Positions 54,875-64,000 of a DNA stretch of 64,000 nt are shown here, piece by piece. Positions within the stretch are counted from its first letter, which is position 1, and the number at the start of each line of letters is the position of its first letter. The translations under genes were made by a program, and so were the position numbers. The stretch lies in NCBI GenBank assembly GCA_002104985.1, contig MCGO01000014.1, positions 558,001 to 622,000 on the forward strand, written 5' to 3'. The notes beneath the pieces were generated by a model. It was not told the DNA's origin. It saw only the letters and a program-made list of their open reading frames with translations, and ran no database searches. Source of the stretch: Rhizoclosmatium globosum. Lineage: Eukaryota > Chytridiomycota > Chytridiomycetes > Chytridiales > Chytriomycetaceae.

Positions 54875-56615
54875 ATGACTGTTCCGTCAGCTGTCAGACA
54901 AAGCTCTGCCACTATCGCCTCCACGGCTACCACTGAATCAGTTGTCAAGAAGATTCAAGGATGGCGTCCACGCTTCTTTATGCTTATAACTCTTTTCATT
55001 GCTGCCAGCAGTATTACTGTCGGGGTTCTTGGATGGTATATATTCGTTTTAAGTACCTTTTATAGCTAAAGATATTAAGGCGACTGACATTGAACGCTGC
55101 AAAAAAGAATATAACGGACTTAGTGGAACAGGTCGAAAATTTGATTAGTGACCGCATCTCGGCTTATATTATGGATGAGAGCATCCGTTTGACTGATTTT
55201 GTTGATATGCAACAAGAGCTATTCAGGGTATGTTTTGGCACAATGCTTCGTCTGTCTAACATAGCATTTAGTCAAACCAGTTGAGCGCTGCGACACCTGA
55301 AAGAAAGAACAAGACAATGAGACAAATGTTAACTCTTTTGAATCATCACCGAGACACAAGTGTGGATATTTTCTATGTAACGGTTCCCGAAGGTGAAGTG
55401 AACGGTTATGCTTATACTGCTGATGGAACATTGCAACTGGTTGGTTATATCTTGATATAGAGCCTTTTCTGACTGACTCTATACTAGTGGGACCAAACAG
55501 GCTTAACATTAAGTGTTTATAATTGCGATAAAAAGGGAAATCCACTGGGCAGCCCCGTCAGTGTCACCACTGATGAAGGCAACAAGACTCCACAAAATCC
55601 TGGAAACAACCACACCTTGGACTATGGTATCGGTGGAATTTCTGCAACGAACTTGAATTACTCTGATCCTAACTCGACTGGTATGTCAAAGATCAGACCT
55701 TGGGGCGGACGTATTTTCAAGACCAATGTCGGCGTTGCTATTAATGAAGTGACCAACGAGCAAGTTGTTGTCGGAGCAGGTATGATTTTTTTTTCGTTTA
55801 ATGACTCTTATGTTTTATTTGGTGTAGACTTGTCAATGGGCTTTCTGTCCAAGCAATTAAGCGAGATTTCTAAAGAGATTCCACCCCCTCTATTTGTTGG
55901 TGTTATTGGAGCGGTGTCGGGTCGAATGATTGCTAGCTCACCCGCAGTCAATCTTTTAAATGCAGAAAAGACGAGAATGCTAGACGCCTGGGAACTAGAC
56001 AGCGTTCACATCGCAGACTTTACTGGCTATCTCAACGAAACGTACGGCACACAAATGGGATTCGTTGCCAAGATGCAGCTCCTAGCATTGGAGTTGAACG
56101 CTATGCAAGAAGACGGCGGCTCTCGCTTTTCTTACAGATCTGTGGGCGGCGTTGATTGGATCCTCAAAGTGAAATCTATACCATACGGAGGGAAGACTTT
56201 GATGCTTCTGACGTATATGGACTTGCAAGCGTTTCAAAAGCAGGTGCAAGAGACAAGTGATAAGACTGGATTTGCGATGCTGGGTATAATTGTCGCTTTT
56301 GTTACTCTTGGTTGCTTGTTCGCGTTGGTTATAACAAGACAGCTCGGCGTAGTTGCACGGCAAATCGATATGCTGAAAAGCTTAAAATTCAGCGAAGTTC
56401 TGGACAAAGAAAGTGGAGTCAAGAGCCGAAGTTTCGTGTTTGAACTCGCGAAGCTTCAAGAAGCTTTCCATGAAATGGTCACTGTTTTCGCCAAGACTTT
56501 GAAGACCAACCAGAATATCCAAAAGGGCCCTGTTATGTCGGCAAACTCCATTCAAGCATCACAAAATTTGAATGTCGGAACAACTTCGGAAAGGAAACTT
56601 AGTGCTAATGTTTAA
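54875..56615 (+). CDS. Two-TM Cache-like sensor, array copy 4
   Basis: Exons 54875-55035, 55080-55227, 55272-55439, 55488-55779 and 55828-56615, 518 residues. TM1 (LITLFIAASSITVGVLGW), ectodomain (DIFYVTVPEGEVNGYAYT, PLFVGVIGAVSGRMIASSP, YLNETYGTQMGF), TM2 (LGIIVAFVTLG), and the juxtamembrane block with QIDMLKSLKFSEVLDKESGV. This is the parent-like copy of the dispersed gene at 13422, sharing TVPEGEVNGY, MSKIRPWGGRIFKT and upstream sequence. Its intact C-terminal tail (SANSIQASQNLNVGTTSERK) shows what the dispersed copy lost. Confidence 0.85.
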
Positions 56616-56756
56616 TGTTTTGAAGCTCTTTTCTTTACGCTTTTTACTGGGTTTATCAACCGAATAAAAATGTTTGAGTTGACAATATTCACAATGGGAT
56701 TGACGTCGTTATGGGATGACAACCTTTGTTTCTTGTTGAAAAATTCTTTCGTTCCA

Positions 56757-58440
56757 ATGCCTTTCGCATCTTCGAGCAACGCGAGTGTAACTACGCGGGC
56801 TTCAGCTGAAACATCTGTTTCGGTTGTTAACAAACTGGGTGGTTATCGACCTCGCTTCTTTATGCTTATGATCTTGGTTATTGCTGCAAGTAGCGTTACA
56901 GTAGGCGTTATTGGATGGTGAGTGCTTTACACTTGGGAAAACTAGAATTGACGATTTGTTTTGTAGGCAACTTACTCTGGCAGCTGCGAAAGAAAACATA
57001 TCTGCGTTGGTTGGGGACATAGAGGGAGTTATAAGCAATAGAATAGAAACCTATGTCAAAGACGAAAGTTCAAGACTACTGGACTTGGTGAAATTCCAGC
57101 AAGATATGTTTCGTGTATGATGCTGTTGTACAAAACTCTTTTAAAACTAGCTTACATAGGAAAACAAATTCAGTGCCCTGACACCTTCTCGAAAAAACAA
57201 CACGATGCAAGAAATGCTATTATTGTTGAATCACAATAAAGAAACCGCTGTAGACGTATTTTACGTCACGTATCCTGCTGGAGAAATGTCTGGCTACACA
57301 TATAATGCCACAGGGTTTTTACAAATGGTAGGTACTCAACTTCATTGATGATAGCTAACTCCAGAGAAGTGGGTTCAAGAAAGCCACAATCTTCGAACTT
57401 ATCTCTGCGATGACGTGGGATCCTCTATTGGAGAACCTCTCACAATATCAAATAATCCAGGCGATGGAACGGTTAAGAATCCTGGAAACAACTACACGCT
57501 GATTTTTGGACCAAATGGATCCTCTGGAGCTAATTTAGACTATTCTAATGTTAATTCTTTGGGGGTGTCATATGCACGACTATCTAATCAGCGAATTTTT
57601 AAAGCAACTCTTGGATTTACTATGAATCCAGTGACAGGCGAGAAAGTGATTGTTGGTGCTGGTATGTAATTGTTTGATTTTGGCATTAATTTTGTGCACT
57701 AAAATCACTGTTCAGATTTGACAATGACGTTCCTATCACAGCAGCTAACCAAAATCAGCGGAGACATACCATACCCATTGTTCATTGGAGTCTTCGGACC
57801 ATCTGGAAAATTGATTGCAAGTTCGCCAAAGCTAAACTTATTCAATGAAAACAAAACACGAATTTTGGGGGTTTGGGACCTGGATAATCAACATATTCTT
57901 GACTTTGCTGGTTATCTTAATGCAACATATGGTCCCATGTCAGGATTCTTATCCCAAAGCCGTGCTCTTATTCGAGATATTGATGCTATGAATGGCAAAT
58001 TGATCATGACGAGAACTTTTCTGGGAACTGACTGGTTGTTGCAAGTGGACAATATTGAATATTACAATCAAGTCCTCGTTCTAATCACGTACATGGATCT
58101 TCACGCATTTGAAAAAAAAGTAAGGGAGACTAGCGAGAGAACAGGATTTGCTATGTTGGGTATAATTCTGGCATTTGTTTGTGGGGGCTGTCTTTTTGCT
58201 GTCGTCATAACTAAACAGTTAGACTTGGTCGCAAAACAGATTGACTTGTTGAAAAATCTGAAGTTTAATGAGGTTTTGGATAAGAACAGTGGATTGAAAG
58301 GTCGGAGTTTCGTTTTGGAGCTGGCAAAGTTACAGGAGGCATTCCACGAAATGGTGACCGTGTTTGCCAAAACTCTGAAAACTAGCCAAAGTTTGCAAAA
58401 AGGTCCAGCTATGACAGTGCAAAAGTCTCAACAGCAGTAA
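56757..58440 (+). CDS. Two-TM Cache-like sensor, array copy 5
   Basis: Exons 56757-56917, 56967-57114, 57160-57327, 57370-57661 and 57716-58440, 497 residues. The frame is open upstream to 56670, but ATG 56757 gives the family's 161-base first exon. TM1 (LMILVIAASSVTVGVIGW), ectodomain (DVFYVTYPAGEMSGYTYN, YPLFIGVFGPSGKL), TM2 (LGIILAFVCGGCLFAVVIT), juxtamembrane block QIDLLKNLKFNEVLDKNSGL, and a short tail ending VQKSQQQ. More divergent than copies 3 and 4, most of all in the ectodomain. Confidence 0.85.
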
Positions 58441-58548
58441 GACGCAACCTAATTTAATTTTACATCCCAACAATAAAACGCCATTGTCTCATTCGTTATC
58501 GTGTGTTTTCCATTGTATAAGAAACTGCTCTTCAAAACCCTCGCAGGA

Positions 58549-60389
58549 ATGAGTTCCAGTCAAAATCCACGAGCAAGCACAGCAACACAAGCTTCTACCG
58601 CCACAACGGCATCGGTAGTTAAAAAACTTAAAGGATTTAGACCTCGATTCTTTATGCTGATGGTTCTTTTCATCGCTGTGAGTGCGATCACTGTAGGTGT
58701 ATTGGGATGGTGAGTTTTGGAAGGCTTTTTCATTCAAGTGTAATATTGTTCCTAGGAGACTGACTCTCGCAGCAGCGAAAGACAATATTGAAGAACTGAT
58801 CAAGGAGTTGGAAGACCTTATATCAAACCAAGTCTTGACATTTGTATTGGAAGAAGCTGAAAGACTGTCAGAGCTTGTTCAACTGCAAGCGGATCATTTT
58901 CGTGTATACGCTCGTCTGCCTCTTCATTCTAGCTGATAAAATATATAGACAGGGAAATGGACTGTTTCCAGCCCGGACCGTGCAAATGAAACAATGTCGA
59001 ATATGCTAACTCTCTTAAAACATTATCGGGGCACAACAATGGTATATTTTTAACAAAGTGATATAGAAAGATTCATTGTCGCAATCAGGATATTTTCTAT
59101 TTTACATATCCAGCGGGCTTGATTTTTGGCTACATTTACTCACAGAACAAAACGCTGCAAAAGGTTTGTTATTATCAAAAAATGTTATTTGAGCATTAAT
59201 TCCTTTCTAGTGGACCCAACAAGATATGACGATCTACACTTGGAATTGTGATGAAATTGGAAATGTAGTTGATTTATTTGACACTTTTACTGTGCCAAGC
59301 GGAGGAACTCCTCAGACTGCTGGAAATAATAATACTTTGGATTATGCACCTGGAGGCTCGGCAAACGCAAATCTTGATTATTCTAATAATACAGCAACAG
59401 CAGTTACAACAATTCACACAGGGGAGCATGAACTTTTTAAAACTACTCTCGCTGTGGCAAAGAACCCGTACACTAATGAAAAGGTTATAGTTGGAGCAGG
59501 TGTGTTTCTTCTTCGTAGGTTTCGGTTATAACCAAAAACAGATTGGACAGTTGCATTTCTTTCCACTCAACTCGACGAAATCAACGCAGCAGTGCCGTAT
59601 CCCCTTTTTATCGGACTTATTGAATCATCTACTGGCCATATTGTTGCAGCTTCTCCAAAAACAGAAGTTACGTCCTCTGATGGCGCGTTGATTACTATTG
59701 AAGAGAGCAAAAACGCTTTCTTCCACGATTTTACTAACTACGTCTTTGAATTAAGTCCAGGGCCGCATAACGTTTCTACCAAACTCATTCAGTTAGGAAG
59801 GCATCTTGATACCGACTATATAGGCTCAAAAAACTTGTACGCTAAACGTACAGTAGGAGGAAGTGAATGGATGCTACAAACAAATACCATAACGTACGCC
59901 GGACAGATCACAATACAAGCTATTTACATGAAAATATCTTCATTTGAGGAGAAAGTCCAGACAACATCCTCCAAGACTGGATTTTCAATGATTGGAATCA
60001 TTCTCGGATTCTTGATTCTTGGTGTTCTGTTTTCTGTCACAATCACACGACAACTTGATTTAGTTGCCAGACAAATCAACTTACTAAAAAATCTCAAGTT
60101 CAATGAAGTACTGGATAAAGACAGTGGTGTGAAAGGGCGCAGTTTCGTCTTTGAATTGGCCAAGTTGCAGGAAGCGTTTCATGAAATGGTGACGGTATTT
60201 GCCAAGACCTTAAAAATGAGTCAAAGTCTTCAACGAGGTACCCAGCTGTATAGAGGAGGAGCGACGTCTGGGGCCTTGACCGGAGGTGGATCGACGTCTC
60301 TTCAACAGCTTCCTGGCGTGGGAACTAACTCCAATAACCATATTCAGTCGGGAAATTACGTAAATCCGGCTTCTCGTGACAAGGCGTAA
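58549..60389 (+). CDS. Two-TM Cache-like sensor, array copy 6, with an extra intron
   Basis: Exons 58549-58709, 58756-58903, 58949-59041, 59089-59163, 59211-59499 and 59542-60389, 537 residues. The family's third exon (168 bases) is here split into 93 and 75 bases by a 47-nt intron at 59042-59088, and exon 4 is one codon shorter. TM1 (LMVLFIAVSAITVGVLGW), ectodomain (DIFYFTYPAGLIFGYIYS, YPLFIGLIESSTGHI), TM2 (IGIILGFLILGVLFSVTIT), juxtamembrane QINLLKNLKFNEVLDKDSGV, and a longer Gly/Ser/Asn-rich tail. The most divergent ectodomain of the array. Confidence 0.85.
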
Positions 60390-60530
60390 TTTCTTGTACG
60401 TTTCATGCTTCATTCAATCAAGTACTCCAGTCTGAATTCCAACGGCGCAATTTTCAATGTTTTCATCCATTTTTTTTTATCAGATTTGTCCCTTTGTCTG
60501 TTTGTTGTTCATTGTTGGAATGAAAATCTA

Positions 60531-61508
60531 ATGAGTTTTGTTCTCACCACCGTGACATTCCAAGAGGCGCAAATACTTGCCATTCTTGGAGGTTTAGGCC
60601 TAGTATTTCCAACTTCCTGTCTTATATTTCATATTGTGTATATTATTACCGTTGATGGTGCTTCAAAGGATGGCCAATCCTTCACAACTCGACTTCTACA
60701 AACCTTCAATCTTAACCTCCTCGTATATTCTTTATCTATGATGGGCCTCTATGTCTCTTTTCTTGTGCAAGTACACGCTTTAGAGAACCCTAATTTACCG
60801 TGGATATTGCAAGCTGTGAACGATTTACTGGTCGCGATGGCAGAGTGCTCGTTCATACATTACAGCGCGGCCCGTGGCTTAAAAATTGTAAAAAGATTGT
60901 ATCCGAGTGTGTCGAAAGTATTGGAGAGGTTTTTGCGAGTGATGCCATTTATTGTGTTTGCACCTGTTCTACCAGCAACCATTGACGCGATTTTGTTGCT
61001 TTGGCCTGAACGTTTATCCGATACTGTTCCTATTATTAGTATTGTGGAGCAAGTTCTTTCTTGTATCGCTCTGTTGGCGACGTTCGTCTTCGATTCGATT
61101 TTGATGGCTAGTTATTCCAAGTTTATATGGACGATGCAAGTCGATTTGAAGGGAGACGCAGACCCTAGTTTTCCTTTTGTGGCGCGATTTGGATGCTGTA
61201 GTGGAGTGTCTATATTTTTGGGGCTGAGTTTATACGTCGTGGCTATTGCAGCTGGTTTGACAGGGTTTTGGTTTCAACTTGTCATGTGGCTCACGTACAC
61301 TATTAGCACATGTGTACTTGTTTTCCTCATTTGGATGAAAGTTGCAATCAGAGGCGTCAAGTTGAGGAGTAGTATGCTGACAGGAAATAGTTATCCAAGC
61401 AAACGCGTTGGGGCTTCTGCTGTGGATAAAAGTACCGGAACTCCTTCCACGCATGCTGTCAAGACGTCTGCTATAAATCAAAGCGTAAAGAATGAGTCAA
61501 TTTGCTGA
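60531..61508 (+). CDS. Seven-TM protein, tandem copy 1
   Basis: Single exon, 325 residues from ATG 60531. Seven hydrophobic segments: GLGLVFPTSCLIFHIVYII, LLVYSLSMMGLYVSFLVQV, WILQAVNDLLVAMAECSFI, MPFIVFAPVLPATIDAILLL, VLSCIALLATFVFDSILMA, SIFLGLSLYVVAIAAGLTGF and YTISTCVLVFLIWMKVAI. A short extracellular N-terminus and a Ser/Lys-rich cytosolic C-terminus give a GPCR-like layout. No DRY or NPxxY motif is obvious, so the family assignment is open. An upstream in-frame ATG (60405) is less likely because the paralogue begins with the same SFV-type start. Confidence 0.75.
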   Translation: MSFVLTTVTFQEAQILAILGGLGLVFPTSCLIFHIVYIITVDGASKDGQSFTTRLLQTFNLNLLVYSLSMMGLYVSFLVQVHALENPNLPWILQAVNDLLVAMAECSFIHYSAARGLKIVKRLYPSVSKVLERFLRVMPFIVFAPVLPATIDAILLLWPERLSDTVPIISIVEQVLSCIALLATFVFDSILMASYSKFIWTMQVDLKGDADPSFPFVARFGCCSGVSIFLGLSLYVVAIAAGLTGFWFQLVMWLTYTISTCVLVFLIWMKVAIRGVKLRSSMLTGNSYPSKRVGASAVDKSTGTPSTHAVKTSAINQSVKNESIC

Positions 61509-61647
61509 AACGATTTTCATAAATAAAGGGACAAAAATGATTGAGGACTGTATTCTAATCATCGGGCTGCTGACCAAAATCTCTTTGTTTACATTACGTA
61601 TTTGATTCCATTGTTCACCCACCCTTTGTTGTAGAAAATCTCGGTCA

Positions 61648-62640
61648 ATGAGCTTCGTCCCAACTGCGTTATCAACCCAAGAAGCCCAAATCCTTGATGG
61701 CTTAGGAGGAGTAGGACTTATTTTTTCGATTTCTTGTCTCATATTCCACTTTGGGTACATCATCGCCGTCGAAAATCCAGAAAAGGGCGGCATTGGCTTC
61801 GGCACCCTCCTTTTTCAACCATTTAACCTCAACCTGTTTTTATACTCGCTCTCTTCGATTGGCTTATTTATATCGTTCCTTGGTCAAGTACAATTCCCGT
61901 TGAGTCCGACACTTCCTTGGATCTTGCAGGCTGTAAACGATCTGCTCGTCGCGATGGCGGAATATTCGTTCATACAGTACAGTGCTTCTCGTGGGTTGAG
62001 CATCGTAAAGCGGGCGTACCCCAGTTTGGCGCTCAGTCTTGATCGATTTATGAAGGTTATGCCTTTCATCGTGTTCGCGCCAGTTATTCCCGCAACTATC
62101 GATGCTGTTCTACAAGCGTGGAATGGAAGTGTCGGAAACGTTGTTGCGATTGTGAGTCCAATTGAAATGGTGTTATCGTGTATTGCGCTAGCGGTGACAT
62201 ACGTCTTTGACGCGGTGATGATGGCAGGCTTTTCAAAATTTATAATGATTATTCAAGCGACACTTGGAAGTGAATCTGATGCTAGTTATCCATTGGTCGC
62301 ACGGTTTGGGTGCTATGCAGGTGGTGCATTTTTTCTGGGGTTGACTTCTTATGTCATTGCCATTGCGGCGGGTCTAACAGGGTTTTGGTACAATTTTGTC
62401 ATGTGGTTCGCGTATTTTATAGCAACGTGGGTGCTCGTTTTTTTGATTTGGATGAAGGTTGCCATTCGAGGGGTGAAAAGGGGCAGTATTTCGGCTGGAA
62501 GTGGACCCACCAAGCGCCGCGGCACGGGAACGGCAGGCAAAAGTGGAGGAGTTCCATCGATAAATGCCATCCAGAATTCCGATACCATTCAAAGTGTTAA
62601 AAGCTCGGGTCCAAATCTTCGAAATGGATCTATAGTATGA
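61648..62640 (+). CDS. Seven-TM protein, tandem copy 2
   Basis: Single exon, 330 residues, same layout as the gene at 60531: TQEAQILDGLGGVGLIFSIS at the N-terminus, FNLNLFLYSLSSIGLFISFL, PWILQAVNDLLVAMAEYSFI, MPFIVFAPVIPATIDAVLQ, and LTSYVIAIAAGLTGFWYNFV, with a basic, Gly/Ser-rich tail. PWILQAVNDLLVAMAE and the PATIDA block are shared with copy 1. It is separated from copy 1 by 139 bases and is co-oriented, so tandem duplication is evident. Confidence 0.75.
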   Translation: MSFVPTALSTQEAQILDGLGGVGLIFSISCLIFHFGYIIAVENPEKGGIGFGTLLFQPFNLNLFLYSLSSIGLFISFLGQVQFPLSPTLPWILQAVNDLLVAMAEYSFIQYSASRGLSIVKRAYPSLALSLDRFMKVMPFIVFAPVIPATIDAVLQAWNGSVGNVVAIVSPIEMVLSCIALAVTYVFDAVMMAGFSKFIMIIQATLGSESDASYPLVARFGCYAGGAFFLGLTSYVIAIAAGLTGFWYNFVMWFAYFIATWVLVFLIWMKVAIRGVKRGSISAGSGPTKRRGTGTAGKSGGVPSINAIQNSDTIQSVKSSGPNLRNGSIV

Positions 62641-62784
62641 CATTTTATTTTTACTCTTTCCCCTTATTTAATTTCAAGTTCATATTTTGAAAAAGTTTAA
62701 GTTACAAGCATGAACGGTCTTGCATTCCTTTGTTTCGATTTCCTTTGTTTCGCATTGTTTTTGAGAACCACTCCCACGGCATCC

Positions 62785-63831
62785 ATGAATTCTACAACAG
62801 GCACACTGACTTTTGAGGAAGAACAAAATCTTTTAATAGGCCTCGGGGCAATTGGAATCATCACCACTATTTCAGCCTTTATATACCACGTCACTTACGT
62901 CCTTCATTTTGAAACATATCTGAAGGATGGCACATACAAACTCAAGAAACTATGGCAACCCTTCAACTTAAACCTTCTTGTAATGGCGATTTCCATGCTT
63001 GGTTATTATGTCACGTTTATCATTGGCCTTGAGTTTCCGAATGACACGAATCTTCAGATCCTTTTACTCGCCATTAATGACTTTTTGATTGCTACCACTG
63101 AATATTGTTATATTCGATATAGTGCGAGTCGTGGGTTGGGTATCATTACCAGGGCGTATCCGGGAATCGCGACAACTCTGAAATACTTTTTGAAGGTTGT
63201 TCCGTTCTTATTGTACGCGCAGGTTTTTCCTGCGACGATTGACGCGGCGTTACGGGTTTCTGGTCGCGAGGGAGTTGGAGCTGTTGCGGATGTTATGTGT
63301 ATTGCTGAGCAGGTGTTTAGCTGTGTTGCGGCTTCGGCGACATTCTTTTTTGATTCTGTGTTCATGGCTGGTTTCTCGCGGTTTATCTTTGGGATTCAGA
63401 ATGAATTGAAAGAGGAGATGGATCCTACTTTTTTGGTTATTGCAAAGTTTGGGGTGTTGAGTTCCATGGCGATATTTATGGCGCTTGGTTTCTATGTTGC
63501 AGTGCTTGCGGCGGGGGTTACGGGGTTTTGGTATAATGTTGGTATATGGTGTGCATATTTCATGACGACCGTTGTACTTGTATTGTTGATTGGGATGAAG
63601 ATTTCGATACGGATTGTTGCACAGAGTGTCACTGGGGGCGGTAGTGACCCAAGTAAGAGAGCAACGGTGGGTATGGGGAAGAGCACAGTGTCTGGAACGG
63701 TTGGTAAAACGAAGAATGGGTCTGTGTTAAGCGTTCTGTGTCAAAATTCTAGTCGAAATTCTCAACTGCCATCTGCTGTTGGCACTTCAACAGGACAACC
63801 CTCTGGAATGACTTTGAAGCCAGGGTACTGA
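62785..63831 (+). CDS. Seven-TM protein, tandem copy 3
   Basis: Single exon, about 348 residues from ATG 62785, chosen because TGTLTFEEEQNLLIGLGAIG aligns with the N-termini of the other two; ATG 62710 would add a hydrophobic extension (FLCFDFLCFALFL). Seven hydrophobic segments, with ATTEYCYIRYSASRGLGII, VFPATIDAALRVSG and VAVLAAGVTGFWYNVG at the positions of family blocks. The tail is long and Ser/Thr-rich. It is more divergent than the other two copies. Confidence 0.75.
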   Translation: MNSTTGTLTFEEEQNLLIGLGAIGIITTISAFIYHVTYVLHFETYLKDGTYKLKKLWQPFNLNLLVMAISMLGYYVTFIIGLEFPNDTNLQILLLAINDFLIATTEYCYIRYSASRGLGIITRAYPGIATTLKYFLKVVPFLLYAQVFPATIDAALRVSGREGVGAVADVMCIAEQVFSCVAASATFFFDSVFMAGFSRFIFGIQNELKEEMDPTFLVIAKFGVLSSMAIFMALGFYVAVLAAGVTGFWYNVGIWCAYFMTTVVLVLLIGMKISIRIVAQSVTGGGSDPSKRATVGMGKSTVSGTVGKTKNGSVLSVLCQNSSRNSQLPSAVGTSTGQPSGMTLKPGY

Positions 63832-64000
63832 TTAATTATATGGAGCAACAATATCATCTCCATCTTCAATAAAGTTATAAAGTTTTATTGAATTACGATA
63901 TCGATCGGTGACCATCGGTTCCGCTTTCTATCAGACTCTAACTTGACCGTCTTGATTGGTTGATTCTCCTTTGAATAATTATCTCCGTGCATCAGGACTG

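Overview
The window is eukaryotic nuclear DNA, most likely from a zoosporic (chytrid) fungus. It has many short GT-AG introns (about 40-65 nt), CTAAC-like branch sites, two U2 snRNA genes, dispersed single tRNA genes, fungal wall enzymes (GH18 chitinase, LysM-NodB chitin deacetylases) and expanded families of membrane receptors. The chytrid assignment is inference; no rRNA or marker gene settles it. All similarity statements come from recognised motifs, not from database searches.

Left part (1-34 kb): mostly single-copy housekeeping genes with unrecognised genes between them. In order: the 3' end of a basic protein; two small membrane-protein paralogues (one frameshifted); the GPI-transamidase subunit PIG-U; U2 snRNA copy 1; an FHA-RING ubiquitin ligase of the Dma1/CHFR/RNF8 type; a secreted SHEL-motif protein; tRNA-Thr; a FAF2/UBXD8-like UBX protein; an unrecognised 424-residue protein; a membrane-protein pseudogene; a dispersed copy of the sensor family described below; a SANT/Myb protein; the helicase Dbp9/DDX56; a 1,596-residue receptor with a PstS-like substrate-binding ectodomain; three single-pass membrane proteins in tandem; a GH18 chitinase; a low-complexity protein; U2 snRNA copy 2; and two small membrane proteins.

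Middle part (34-45 kb): an accessory block. It holds three LysM plus NodB chitin deacetylase loci, all broken. One carries a 679-bp hAT-like insertion with a perfect 8-bp target duplication. A 1.43-kb element with 51-bp terminal inverted repeats lies just upstream of another. tRNA-Thr and tRNA-Pro genes, a tail-anchored protein, a GNAT acetyltransferase, a cysteine-rich secreted peptide, a membrane protein with an in-frame stop and a Ser-rich protein are interspersed.

Right part (45-64 kb): a receptor and transporter block. Two convergent DAACS/SLC1-type symporters (one 5'-truncated) are followed by six tandem members of a two-TM, Cache-like sensor family. Four are intact, one is split by a 406-bp insertion and one is truncated and reads in frame into a JMJD5-like gene. 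Three tandem 7TM proteins follow. A seventh sensor copy, with a decayed trace of the next array gene behind it, lies 40 kb away at 13.4 kb. The sensors keep their internal exon lengths almost exactly, and their most uniform part is the cytosolic segment after TM2, yet none has a recognisable output domain. This receptor cluster is the best candidate here for an undescribed system.
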